From positions 2,242,644 to 2,265,328 of the forward strand of contig NZ_KK073768.1 of the NCBI RefSeq assembly GCF_000582685.1: a DNA stretch of 22,685 bases, in the 5' to 3' direction. Under the pieces are notes generated by a model, which ran no database searches, was not told where the DNA came from, and saw only the letters and a list, made by a program, of their open reading frames with translations. Positions within the stretch are counted from its first letter, which is position 1; every line of letters begins with the position of its first letter. The translations under genes and the position numbers were made by a program. Below, one piece after another: positions 7,401-14,527 of the stretch. Origin of the DNA: [Scytonema hofmanni] UTEX 2349 (GTDB lineage: Bacteria; Cyanobacteriota; Cyanobacteriia; Cyanobacteriales; Nostocaceae).

Positions 7401-9780
7401 AAACTTCTACTAATTCTGGTTCTAGTTTTAACCCTACTTGTTGAGCCGGGCTCACAATCACCTGCCGATAATCGTCTAAACTCAGTCTGGGTGGAACTAA
7501 TACACTCGACTCTTGTAAAACTTCAGCTAGTCTCGGTACTTCCAAACAAGAGGTAATAAAGTCCGCTCGTAAAGTAATAATTAACTTAAAACGGTCTTTC
7601 GCATATTCCGCAGCTCCGAGAACTAATTCTAAAAAGCGCTCTCTGTCCGTAGGTGAGGCAAGAGTAAATAATTCCTCAAATTGGTCTATCACCAAAACTA
7701 TCATAGGTTCTGGTCGATTACGCAACCAGTAGACAAAGCTTTCTACACCCTGATGCAAGACTCCCTCTAAGAAGAGATGGGGAGGGGGAGATGGGGGAGA
7801 TGAGGGAGACAAGGGAGACAAGGAAGAGGGGGAGGACAAGGAAGATATAGAAATTTCTTCCTTATCTTCAAGGAGTCCCCCTTGTCCCCCTTGTCCCCCT
7901 TGTCCCCCCCATCCCCCTTGTCCCCCTTGTCCCCTCCTCTCCCCTCCCAACCGCTGTGCCAAAACCTCTATGGGATTGGCACCTGGACGCAAAGTTCTAA
8001 TTAGCCACTGTTCGCTGCTGGGGATTTGTTTACCTAGTCGCAGTTGGGGAATGACGCCGGCTTGGACAACTGAAGATTTACCGCTACCAGAAGCACCGAC
8101 GACGGCAAGAAATGAGCGATCGCGCAATTGATGAATTAACTGCTGAGTTAAGCTTTCACGACCATAAAAATATTGAGCATCGTTCTCAGAAAAAGCACTT
8201 AATCCCATGTAAGGACAAATACCTAAATCTAAACCTGCTTTTTGTTCTCGTCCTTGCAAATAAGTTTTTTCTCTTAAGATTTCGATGATGCCTTGTGTGC
8301 CGGAAAGCCAGACGTAGAAAGGGATATCGCTACCAGCTAATTGTAATTGCAATTGAGCGATCGCTCCAGCCGCAGATAATCCGTCTGCTTCCGCTGCTAC
8401 CTTTAAAGTATCAAATAAAGTTTGGGCGAATTTTTCAGGTGACGATGCCAAAGAAGCACAAGCAATTATACACTGTCCCTCTTGGGAGTCTATTTGCAAA
8501 TCTTCTACCCAATCTTGTAGAAATGCCGCAGAACCAGGACAATCAAGAATGATAATCTGTTTGGCATTACACTGACGTAATTGTTGTTTCAACCATGATC
8601 GCTTGATGCGGATATCTTCTCCCAACACCAAACTATCGATAGCTTCAGTTTCCTCAATGCGTCCGCGCAGATAAAGTAAAATAGTTCCTGATTCTGGGGA
8701 GTGCAAAAGACGAGCGATCGCTGAACGCACATCATCAGCAGCAGCTTTTGTCCCTTGCAAATATTCCAAGTTAAAACCGCCAACATTACCCAGAAACTTG
8801 CTAATATCTAAAGTTACTGTACTTCCTGATAATCCTTCTACAACTATTCCCAATCGGCGATGCATATCATCATCAGCTTTTTCTTCCCTAGCTCCTAAAA
8901 TCAGTTCTCCAACACCTTCGACAATTCGTTTGGGAGTTTGTAAAGGATATTCGCGCTCAAGCTGAGTATCTCCTTTGCCTCTTCTCTGCTGATTAATTAA
9001 TCGTAATTGTTGATTGGTTTTATCAATATATTGCAACGTTTGATGATAAACATAGCGATAAAGTCCATCAGCAGAAATTATCCCCTTTGAATCTGCCGCT
9101 TCCCCATTTAATCCACGCATTAAATAATAACTAAAAACTCCATGTCCCAGTTCAGGAAATTCCCAAGATTGCTGATTATTATCGCAAGAAAGCAAAGCAT
9201 AAAAACCTTTACTTTTCGCCGCAGAACGCTGTAATATCTCTACTAATTGCGTTGTCGGGTTTAACAGCGGTTCTCTAGTTGTTCCCCTCAGCGTCATTCC
9301 ACCGCTATGACAAGCATCCAGCCAAACTAACTGATTCTGCGCTGGACAATTATTTAATAATTGTAATAGTTCTTGTAATTTTAAACCTGTATTTTGTAAG
9401 TTTGATTTTTGCGTATCTGCTAAACATAAAAATGCTTCCTGAGAATTTGGTTCTAGCATTCCATGTCCGGAGAAATAAAATAAAACCATATCCTGGGGTT
9501 TAGCAGCAGCGGTAATTTCTTGGAGACTAACGCGCACATTCTCCTTTGAAGGTGATAAAGAAGCAAAATCGTGATGAATTTTCACCTCTTTTTGCGGAAA
9601 TTGTCTAGTAGCACCAGTCAAAGCATCCGCTAAACCTTGACAATCAACAGATGAATAATTTAGCGTTGGGAGTCCTTCATCCTGGTATTTATTTACTCCC
9701 ACAAACATTAGCCACAGCTTGCCTGTATCTGTTTTTTTAACTTGATTTGAGCGACTAGTACCAACACCGATTGGACACAT
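4414..9780 (-). CDS. Caspase-like protease / STAND NTPase / WD40-repeat protein (about 1788 aa)
   Basis: Multidomain signalling protein. Numbering is from ATG 9780-9778, chosen because MCPIGVGTSRS aligns with the paralog's ATG start; a TTG three codons upstream is less likely. Caspase-like domain 25-250: FYFSGHG (His106) and WLDACHSGG (Cys157). Residues 308-500 look like a second caspase fold with Cys414 but Arg374 in place of His. STAND NTPase: PYMGLSAF...FYGRE lead-in, GASGSGKSS 562-570 (Lys568), IVLVIDQFEEL Walker B near 700, GDLPLLEFVLEQLW 803-816. Low-complexity inserts at about 614-668 and 911-968. One membrane-like or coiled segment at 1071-1091. Fourteen WD40 repeats 1161-1752, enough for two seven-bladed propellers, then a conserved-looking tail with RSCRWLHNYLENNPK. 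In this family the WD40 part is thought to sense a ligand and the STAND module to oligomerise and switch on the protease. Divergent from the sigma/DUF1822 genes. Confidence 0.93.
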   Translation of the reverse strand: MCPIGVGTSRSNQVKKTDTGKLWLMFVGVNKYQDEGLPTLNYSSVDCQGLADALTGATRQFPQKEVKIHHDFASLSPSKENVRVSLQEITAAAKPQDMVLFYFSGHGMLEPNSQEAFLCLADTQKSNLQNTGLKLQELLQLLNNCPAQNQLVWLDACHSGGMTLRGTTREPLLNPTTQLVEILQRSAAKSKGFYALLSCDNNQQSWEFPELGHGVFSYYLMRGLNGEAADSKGIISADGLYRYVYHQTLQYIDKTNQQLRLINQQRRGKGDTQLEREYPLQTPKRIVEGVGELILGAREEKADDDMHRRLGIVVEGLSGSTVTLDISKFLGNVGGFNLEYLQGTKAAADDVRSAIARLLHSPESGTILLYLRGRIEETEAIDSLVLGEDIRIKRSWLKQQLRQCNAKQIIILDCPGSAAFLQDWVEDLQIDSQEGQCIIACASLASSPEKFAQTLFDTLKVAAEADGLSAAGAIAQLQLQLAGSDIPFYVWLSGTQGIIEILREKTYLQGREQKAGLDLGICPYMGLSAFSENDAQYFYGRESLTQQLIHQLRDRSFLAVVGASGSGKSSVVQAGVIPQLRLGKQIPSSEQWLIRTLRPGANPIEVLAQRLGGERRGQGGQGGWGGQGGQGGQGGLLEDKEEISISSLSSPSSLSPLSPSSPPSPPPHLFLEGVLHQGVESFVYWLRNRPEPMIVLVIDQFEELFTLASPTDRERFLELVLGAAEYAKDRFKLIITLRADFITSCLEVPRLAEVLQESSVLVPPRLSLDDYRQVIVSPAQQVGLKLEPELVEVLLRELNHSVGDLPLLEFVLEQLWQHRSTGKLTLQAYQEELGGIKGALERSSQALYESLDSQAKECAKWIFLSLTQLGEGTEDTRRRIHKSELIVKKYPAALVERTLQALTAAKLIVMNLEEEEEDGGRGGQGDKETRGQGDKETRGQGDKGTILSPHPPLPPSPCLPHSHLPLPPVTVEVAHEILIRHWSTLRWWLEENRSRLRSQRQIEQAAQLWLQTGQQSDFLLQGVRLAEAEDIYIKYTDELTADVQQFIEGCLEERKRQQFQEKRRLRQAQRAVVALSFLGIAASSFAGLAYFQTRTAQLREIEALNSSSQANFLSNQPLEALIASVKAGKQLKQIIGASKDVQFQTISSLGHALSNTQQLNRLEGHGKAVISVKFSPDGQTIASASDDETVKLWRRDGKLLRTLEGHEEAIKDVSFSPDGKMIATGSFDGKVKLWRTIDGGLIKTINAHDAEIYSVSWSADGQMIGSGSADKTVKIWRVSDGQFIRTLSGHNDDVNSISFSLDSQIIASGSADKTIKIWRVSDGTLLKTLTGHTAAVNSVAFSPEGKIASGSADKTIKIWRITDATLPKTIEAHSDQVTSVSFSPDGQTLASASKDKTINLWNPKDGTLLQTFLGHTIEVNGVSFSPDAQTLASAGADQTVILWRRDNSLIKTLTGHNSWVNSVSFSPQGNLLASVSDDKSIKLWHIPNMTLRSSLEGLDKSPDGHNGGVYGVSFSPDGQTMATSGGDRWVILWRTSDGYMIKPLEGHNHEVNNVSFSPKGDILASASADATIKLWRVKDGKLIRTLTGHKGEVFRVRFSPKGGILASAGRDNTVKIWRVSDGQLVRIFKGHTKAVSGVSFNPKGDVLASASSDKTIKLWRVSDGKLLKTLRGHTEEVWGVTFSPDGSMIASASNDNTVKLWSKDGIEMKTFWGHSQPVIDVSFSPEGKMIASASNDGTVKLWRVDSKQLQTTDLDHLLVRSCRWLHNYLENNPKINNQKGNLCSDLKQ
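4520..6300 (-). repeat. Fourteen WD40 coding repeats (about 126 bp unit)
   Basis: Fourteen successive units with GH...V.SVSFSPDGQ.LASAS.DKTIKLWR. Units 3 to 5 share nearly the same core (SGSADKTIKIWRVSDG), and unit 12 is also close, suggesting recent duplication within the gene. Unit 9 carries a short extra segment (LDKSPDGHNGG) before its first strand; unit 5 lacks one residue in the PEGKIAS turn. The number suits two stacked seven-bladed propellers. Confidence 0.9.
6877..7044 (-). repeat. In-frame octamer-repeat palindromic insert (GGGGACAA/TTGTCCCC)
   Basis: On the plus strand a G/A-rich arm (about 6883-6940) is followed by a tandem of TTGTCCCC/TTGTCTCC octamers (about 6946-7020). They can pair as a long imperfect hairpin. 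The coding strand reads in frame as GDKETRGQ-type octapeptides followed by a Pro/Ser/Leu-rich tract, between IVMNLEEEEED and VTVEVAHEILIRHW. An equivalent insert occurs at the same protein position in the paralog (1-157). Confidence 0.88.
7780..7941 (-). repeat. In-frame nonamer-repeat palindromic insert (GGGGGACAA)
   Basis: Plus strand: a G/A-rich arm (about 7780-7845) and a C/T-rich arm with TTGTCCCCC units (about 7872-7941). The coding strand reads GGQGGQ repeats and then a Ser/Pro/Leu-rich tract, splitting the STAND domain between Walker A and Walker B. The paralog has ordinary sequence at this place (RRLVDSGTEKEKAYQQ), so the insert is specific to this copy. Confidence 0.88.
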
Positions 9781-10040
9781 ATTTAACAAGATGTATTGAA
9801 ATCTTAATATTTGCTAACTAGGCATTGGGCATGGAAAGAATCTCTTATACAATCATGCCAAATCTCACGGGATGCAAATAACCTTTTACTCATGCCTAAT
9901 TCCTAATTACCAATGCCCCATGCCCAATTTTCTAAATATTTAACTTTAAGCCGAAACATGATTCTCATTGATTGTAGTAAAGTTTGTGCAGGCGTCTTTT
10001 AACGCTTGCACTCCTTGCATAGGTCGAGTTATTGTGTTTT
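9781..10040. promoter_or_regulatory. Divergent intergenic region with inverted repeats
   Basis: This 260-bp spacer should hold promoters for both the caspase gene (leftwards) and the sigma gene (rightwards). Two inverted repeats are visible. TTGGGCATGG (9825-9834) pairs with CCATGCCCAA (9918-9927). GTGCAGGCGT (9986-9995) pairs with ACGCTTGCAC (10002-10011), with one G:T-type mismatch and a 6-nt loop, 30 bp before the sigma ATG. The second is the better operator or leader-hairpin candidate. No clear -35/-10 pair could be fixed. Confidence 0.5.
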
Positions 10041-11210
10041 ATGCATCCAAGACAAAGTATAATTTCCATATTTTCAACTTTTGTGCAATTTAATGGCGAT
10101 CGCTTTCACAGTTGGGCGACGGATAGTAAACTGCGTCGCAGTATCCAAAGTTGTGTAAACAACACGCCACAAGAAACTTCGGAGAATTTTTGGGTACTTT
10201 ATTGGTACAATTATATCTCCCAAAAGCAGTTAGAGAAACTTGCCAAAGAACATCTGATTGCTTATTTACAAGAAATCTGCTACTGGACAGCCCAAAAAAC
10301 ATCTGCTAGTTTTAGCAGTACTCAGTACAAGTTACCAGACTGTTTTCAAATGGCGATCGCTTCTGTCGATAAAGTCCTCAAAGGTTTTAATCCTAACCAA
10401 GGCTTTATCTTAAAAAACTACGCCAGCGTCATCTTTGGTAGCGTCATCCGGGAAACTTTGCGTCAACGCGGTGAAATTGATATCTGTACAGAATGGGGAA
10501 TGTTGCGGAAAATTAGTCAAAAGCGTTTGGTAGAGTCTTTGCAAAATGCCGGCTTATCTCCAGAGTCTGTTACAGCTTACGTTCTGGCTTGGAATTGTTT
10601 TAAAACGCTTTATATCCCCAAGCAGCCGAATGCAACGCGGCAACTTCCTCGACCAGACGATGAGACATGGAGTGCGATCGCGATCGCTTATAATTCCCAA
10701 AGTAGTCAAAAAGTAACTTCACAAATTTTGGAAACTTGGCTGCTCAGTTGTGCCAAACATGCGCGAAACTATCTTTATCCACCTTTGGCATCAATTAATG
10801 TTTCCCCCGCCGGTCAAGATACAACCGAGTGGATAGATAATCTCGCTGGAGAGGTAGAGTCAGTACTTACCCAAATTATTACTCAACAAGAAGAACAAAC
10901 CAGAATTTCTCAGGAATCTGAGATTAACAAAGTTTTAGCCGTCGCAGTCGCCCAACTAGAACCAGAAGCACAACAAATTTTGCAATTATATTATAATAAT
11001 GGGCTGACTCAGCAGCAAATTGCTAAAGAACTTGTTTTGCAGCAATATACTGTCTCGCGACGAATCACAAAAGCTAGGGAAATTTTACTGCGAAATTTGG
11101 CTAAGTGGAGTAGTGAGAATCTGCATATTTCTGTCACCTCAGACCTACTCAAAAATATGAGTACTGTAATGGAGGAATGGCTGCAAGCTTACTACAGCGT
11201 ATCTTCTTAA
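10041..11210 (+). CDS. Sigma-70 family RNA polymerase sigma factor (389 aa)
   Basis: Likely alternative sigma factor that redirects RNA polymerase to a special promoter set. A region-2-like helical segment lies at about 105-145 (KVLKGFNPNQGFILKNYA), recalling the FDPERGxxFxxYA core of sigma region 2. A clear C-terminal region-4 helix-turn-helix lies at about 308-350 (LEPEAQQILQLYYNNGLTQQ then QIAKELVLQQYTVSRRITKA). The middle is divergent and helical. ATG 10041 (MHPRQSIISIF) is preferred to the TTG three codons upstream; AGGTCGAG 13 nt before it may be a weak ribosome site. Followed 141 bp downstream by DUF1822, an arrangement I recall as common in cyanobacteria, and divergent from the caspase-STAND gene. 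Long for an ECF factor, so a cyanobacterial group-3-like or divergent class; the regulon is unknown. Confidence 0.82.
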   Translation: MHPRQSIISIFSTFVQFNGDRFHSWATDSKLRRSIQSCVNNTPQETSENFWVLYWYNYISQKQLEKLAKEHLIAYLQEICYWTAQKTSASFSSTQYKLPDCFQMAIASVDKVLKGFNPNQGFILKNYASVIFGSVIRETLRQRGEIDICTEWGMLRKISQKRLVESLQNAGLSPESVTAYVLAWNCFKTLYIPKQPNATRQLPRPDDETWSAIAIAYNSQSSQKVTSQILETWLLSCAKHARNYLYPPLASINVSPAGQDTTEWIDNLAGEVESVLTQIITQQEEQTRISQESEINKVLAVAVAQLEPEAQQILQLYYNNGLTQQQIAKELVLQQYTVSRRITKAREILLRNLAKWSSENLHISVTSDLLKNMSTVMEEWLQAYYSVSS

Positions 11211-11351
11211 ACTTCTTGGACTTATTCAGGAAAAAGGAAAGGGGTAAGGGTTCACTTTCTAAGTATCAAAATTTCTCTTCCCTAATCCAGCGTTCCTAGT
11301 CCCTAGTCCAAGCGTAAAACCCAAGCCAAAAGAGTTCCCGGAGTAATTTTC

Positions 11352-12530
11352 ATGACTGCTAATGCCGCTTTGTTTACTTTTGCATCCCCAACAGATTTGA
11401 TTTTAGAAATACCCGCCAACGTCCAAAATCAGGCGTATATTCACAGTCAATCTTTTTCTCATCCTAGTTCTGGTTATCAAGCTTATTTAAATCAACTTTG
11501 CTTGAATGTTGTTCTGCCCTGGCTGCAAACGGATTTTGCACCCCAAGCAAAAGTGTCGCCAAATAACAATTCTTTAGCAAGTTTTTGGGAACTGGTGAAT
11601 GGGACTGCAATAGTATCAGACGGCATTCGATTTATTTTGGTTCCCAGTGAGGCGATGGATTTAAGTGAATTGCGAGTAGCGCAAGAATGGGTAGATATAT
11701 CTAGTTTAGCTGGTGATTATTATTTAGCAGTGCAAGTAGAACCAGATGAAGCTTATGTGCGGGTTTGGGGCTATTGTAGTTATGAACAATTGAAAAATCA
11801 AGGAAGTTATGATGTAGGCGATCGCACTTATTCCCTTGATGCGACTGATATTATTAGCGACATCAACGTTTTAACTTTAGCCCGACAACTTTGTCCCCAA
11901 GAGAGTACGGCTAAGGTTATCCCACAATTAGCAACTCTACCACAAGAACAAGCACAAAATTTAATTTCTCGTTTAGGAAACCCAGAAATAATCACACCCA
12001 GACTAGCTATCCCTTTTCAACTTTGGGGTGCGCTAATTGAACATGGCGGTTGGCGGCAGAGCTTATATCAACGCCGCTTAGGACTACCAGAACAATGGTC
12101 AGTTATCGAATGGTTGCAAAGTGGTGTTTCTCAACTTGCAGAAAACATCGGCTGGGGAAGCTTGAATCTGCAACTTCTTAGCGCTGCCGGTGCGCGGAGT
12201 GTCGAAGAAACACAACCACAGAAAATTCTTTCTCGACGGTTGGCGATCGCTGGTCAAACCTACGAATTGCGTATTATACCACAAATTGAAGGAGAATCAT
12301 CCATTTGGCGCTTTGAATTGCGTAACGCTGCCGTAGGTGCAGCCATTCCCGGTGGATTTAAACTCAGATTACTCACCGAAGATTTACAAAGCTTCCCCAA
12401 CAACGAAGATATAGCCATAACAGCCGTAGAACAACTCTTTGTAGAAGTAGCGCTAGAACCAGGTGAAGGTATAGTTTGGGAAATAGAACCCACAAGCGAA
12501 AACTACGACCGAGAAATATTAAGATTTTAA
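11352..12530 (+). CDS. DUF1822 family protein (392 aa)
   Basis: Cyanobacterial family of unknown function, recognised by its start (FTFASPTDLILEIP), the INQLCL-like segment (LNQLCLNVVLPWLQ), the region around VNGTAIVSDGIRFILVPSEA, the FxVQVEPDExYVRVWGY-like block (AVQVEPDEAYVRVWGYCSYE), and the C-terminal LRLLTEDLQSFPNNED...VEVALEPGEGIVWEIEP block. No signal peptide or membrane span, so probably cytosolic. GGAG at 11340-11343 lies 8 nt before the ATG. Positioned directly downstream of the sigma factor gene, with which it is probably co-expressed. In other cyanobacteria, as I recall, DUF1822 genes link a sigma factor to CHAT/caspase-like proteins, which suggests a regulatory or adaptor role; that is inference. 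Confidence 0.85.
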   Translation: MTANAALFTFASPTDLILEIPANVQNQAYIHSQSFSHPSSGYQAYLNQLCLNVVLPWLQTDFAPQAKVSPNNNSLASFWELVNGTAIVSDGIRFILVPSEAMDLSELRVAQEWVDISSLAGDYYLAVQVEPDEAYVRVWGYCSYEQLKNQGSYDVGDRTYSLDATDIISDINVLTLARQLCPQESTAKVIPQLATLPQEQAQNLISRLGNPEIITPRLAIPFQLWGALIEHGGWRQSLYQRRLGLPEQWSVIEWLQSGVSQLAENIGWGSLNLQLLSAAGARSVEETQPQKILSRRLAIAGQTYELRIIPQIEGESSIWRFELRNAAVGAAIPGGFKLRLLTEDLQSFPNNEDIAITAVEQLFVEVALEPGEGIVWEIEPTSENYDREILRF

Positions 12531-12628
12531 ATAAAAATTTACAATTCAACTGACTCTTGACTATTGACCTCTTTTATATATGGTACGGTGGAGAATTATT
12601 GCGTAAATCCACCAAAAGACAAAAACCC

Positions 12629-13096
12629 ATGAGAGGAAAAACCAAGCAACAAATCCGTATATGGGCGATGTTGTGTCATCTCTCAGCTTTATTGGCATGG
12701 ATACTATTAATTTTAGTAGTAGTTATCGGCGTTCCTTTATATCTCCCGTTAAATGTTTTAGCACCATTGATTATTTGGCGAATCAAAAAAAAACAATATA
12801 CGTGGGTTGACTTTCAAGGCAAAGAATCTTTAAATTTTCAACTTTCACTGACATTTTATGTTTTAATACTCGTAATTATGTCGTTGCTGCTAGTGTTTAC
12901 AGGATTTGGTCTGGCGATGACCAGCAATGGCAGAGCAAATTATATAGAGATAATTTTCCGCACATTACTAACTGGGTGTAGTGCGATCGTTGTATTCATG
13001 CTTTTATTACAATCATTTGTAGTCAGTTCTGCTGCGATCAAAGCTTATAGAGGTGAGTATTATCGCTATCCATTCACAATTAGATTTTTGATATAA
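12629..13096 (+). CDS. DUF4870 family membrane protein (155 aa)
   Basis: Small integral membrane protein of the DUF4870 (Tic20-like) type. Diagnostic features: WAMLCHLSALLAW at the start, NVLAPLIIWRIKKKQYTWVD in the middle, and FQGKESLNFQLSLTFYVLIL. Four hydrophobic spans are visible at roughly 12-34, 37-50, 70-95 and 110-135, with a short basic C-terminus (AYRGEYYRYPFTIRFLI). ATG 12629 is used here; a TTG at 12599 with GGTGGAG (12587-12593) in front is a credible alternative adding ten residues. It starts about 100 bp after the DUF1822 gene on the same strand and may be co-transcribed. Function unknown; family members are suspected of roles in membrane homeostasis or protein insertion. Confidence 0.85.
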   Translation: MRGKTKQQIRIWAMLCHLSALLAWILLILVVVIGVPLYLPLNVLAPLIIWRIKKKQYTWVDFQGKESLNFQLSLTFYVLILVIMSLLLVFTGFGLAMTSNGRANYIEIIFRTLLTGCSAIVVFMLLLQSFVVSSAAIKAYRGEYYRYPFTIRFLI

Positions 13097-13397
13097 GTAA
13101 GTAGACATAGGAGTGAAAATGAACTATGCGTTACCCGAAACCTTTGTAGAGACGCGATATATCGCGTCTCTACATTGTTTTTCACTCCTATGTCTAGTGG
13201 GCGAAATTAAATGTAAAATACTCACTTGGTTCGTAGTGAGCGGTTTACCGCTCGTCGCTCTTGGATTTTAACGGCTAATCAGGTTACTACGTTAAGGAGC
13301 ATTTATTTATACTCATCTACTGAGCGAAGAAAATCGGTTTTTGAGAGTTGAAAAATAATATGATATTTTAGGTAAGTTTATGGTTTCTGGATAGCAA
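13097..13397. other. Intergenic region with MITE and small hairpin
   Basis: Holds the 95-bp MITE at 13102-13196 and then a second hairpin, GAGCGGT/ACCGCTC (13238-13253, two-nt loop), in a TTCGTAGTGAGCGG context typical of another dispersed cyanobacterial palindrome. The remaining 140 bp before the oxidoreductase gene are AT-rich, with no gene visible; the promoter is presumably here. Confidence 0.6.
13102..13196. mobile_element. TA-flanked MITE carrying the GTAGAGACG palindrome (copy A)
   Basis: Perfect 18-bp terminal inverted repeats: TAGACATAGGAGTGAAAA (13102-13119) and its reverse complement at 13179-13196. The outermost TA on each side could be a TA target duplication. The interior holds CTATGCGTTACCCGAAACC and a 30-bp perfect palindrome (13145-13174). 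Related copies at 17331-17411 (inverted, one end missing) and 18341-18438. Confidence 0.85.
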
Positions 13398-14510
13398 ATG
13401 AATCAAGGTGTGATTGGTGTTGCAGTGGTGGGTACAGGATTTGGGCAAAAAGTCCATATTCCCGGATTTCAGGCACATCCTCGTACCCAGGTAGTTGCAG
13501 TATATAACCAAGACTTAGAAAAAGCCAGAGCGATCGCCCAAACTCATCATATCCCCCACGCCTGCAACAAAATTGCAGACATTGTTGCTTTAAACGAAGT
13601 CCAAGCTGTTAGCATTTCCACACCGCCATTTATGCATTATGAAATGGCAAAAACAGTACTGCAAGCCGGCAAACATTTATTATTAGAAAAACCTACCACC
13701 TTAAATGCAGCCGAAGCAAAAGAACTTTATCATTTAGCCAACGAAAAAGGCGTAATTGCAACACTAGATTTTGAATTTCGCTTCGTACCTGGGTGGCAAT
13801 TATTATCTGAATTATTATCACAAAATTACGTCGGTGTCAAACGTTTAATTAGAATTGATTGGTTAGGTGCTTCCAGGGCTGATGCTTCCCGTCCTTGGAA
13901 TTGGTACTCTCAGAAAGACCAAGGAGGTGGCGTTTTAGGGTCTTTAGGTTCCCATGCCTTTGATTACATTTACTGGCTATTTGGACCGATACGCAGATTA
14001 AACGCTCATTTTAGTACTGCCATTCCCACACGAGTTGACCCCGCTACCGGAGAATCAAAGTTAGTAGACAGCGATGACACCTGTATGCTAATGCTGGAAT
14101 TGGCGGATGGAACACCTTGTCAACTTTGTATCAGTGCAGTAGTTTATGCACCGCGTCCGCATTGGGTGGAAGTGTATGGCGATAAGGGTACATTAGTTTT
14201 GGGAAGCGAAAATCAAAAAGATTACATACACGGATTTCGAGTGAAAGGTTCCCAAGCAGGTTTACCGCTGACGGAAATAGAAATTCCCAATCACTTGACT
14301 TTCCTCGAAAACTATGCTGATGGGCGAATTTCTGCGTTTTTTCGCGTGATTGAGCAATGGGTGCAAGGAATTGATCGAGATGAGGTCATTGTACCATCGT
14401 TGCGAGAAGGAGTTTATTCTCAGCTGTTGATGGATTTAGCTCATCAATCAAATGCAAGAAAAAGCTGGGTAGATGTACCTGATTTAGAAGCATTTTTAAG
14501 TCAATATTAG
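13398..14510 (+). CDS. Gfo/Idh/MocA family NAD(P)-dependent oxidoreductase (370 aa)
   Basis: Predicted sugar or sugar-derivative dehydrogenase. The N-terminal Rossmann fold has GVAVVGTGFGQKVHIPGF (residues 7-24), and the dinucleotide domain ends with the family EKP motif (LLLEKPTT, 95-101) whose Lys takes part in catalysis. The C-terminal alpha/beta domain contains GGGVLGSLGSHAFDYIYWLF (176-195), the usual GxxxDxGxHxxD-like block with His186 and Asp189 as likely substrate or catalytic residues. Length is normal for the family and it is cytosolic. The glycosidase gene begins 17 bp after its stop, so the two are probably one operon, hinting at glycan or wall-sugar metabolism. The exact substrate cannot be read from sequence. 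A MITE lies about 200 bp upstream. Confidence 0.92.
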   Translation: MNQGVIGVAVVGTGFGQKVHIPGFQAHPRTQVVAVYNQDLEKARAIAQTHHIPHACNKIADIVALNEVQAVSISTPPFMHYEMAKTVLQAGKHLLLEKPTTLNAAEAKELYHLANEKGVIATLDFEFRFVPGWQLLSELLSQNYVGVKRLIRIDWLGASRADASRPWNWYSQKDQGGGVLGSLGSHAFDYIYWLFGPIRRLNAHFSTAIPTRVDPATGESKLVDSDDTCMLMLELADGTPCQLCISAVVYAPRPHWVEVYGDKGTLVLGSENQKDYIHGFRVKGSQAGLPLTEIEIPNHLTFLENYADGRISAFFRVIEQWVQGIDRDEVIVPSLREGVYSQLLMDLAHQSNARKSWVDVPDLEAFLSQY

Positions 14511-14527
14511 AGGCTTACCGTAAACAG

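Noticed and set aside
12557..12628. Longer N-terminus for the DUF4870 protein from TTG 12557
   Set aside because: The extra residues are not expected in the family. Only TTG 12599 has a ribosome site, and ATG 12629 best fits the usual start.
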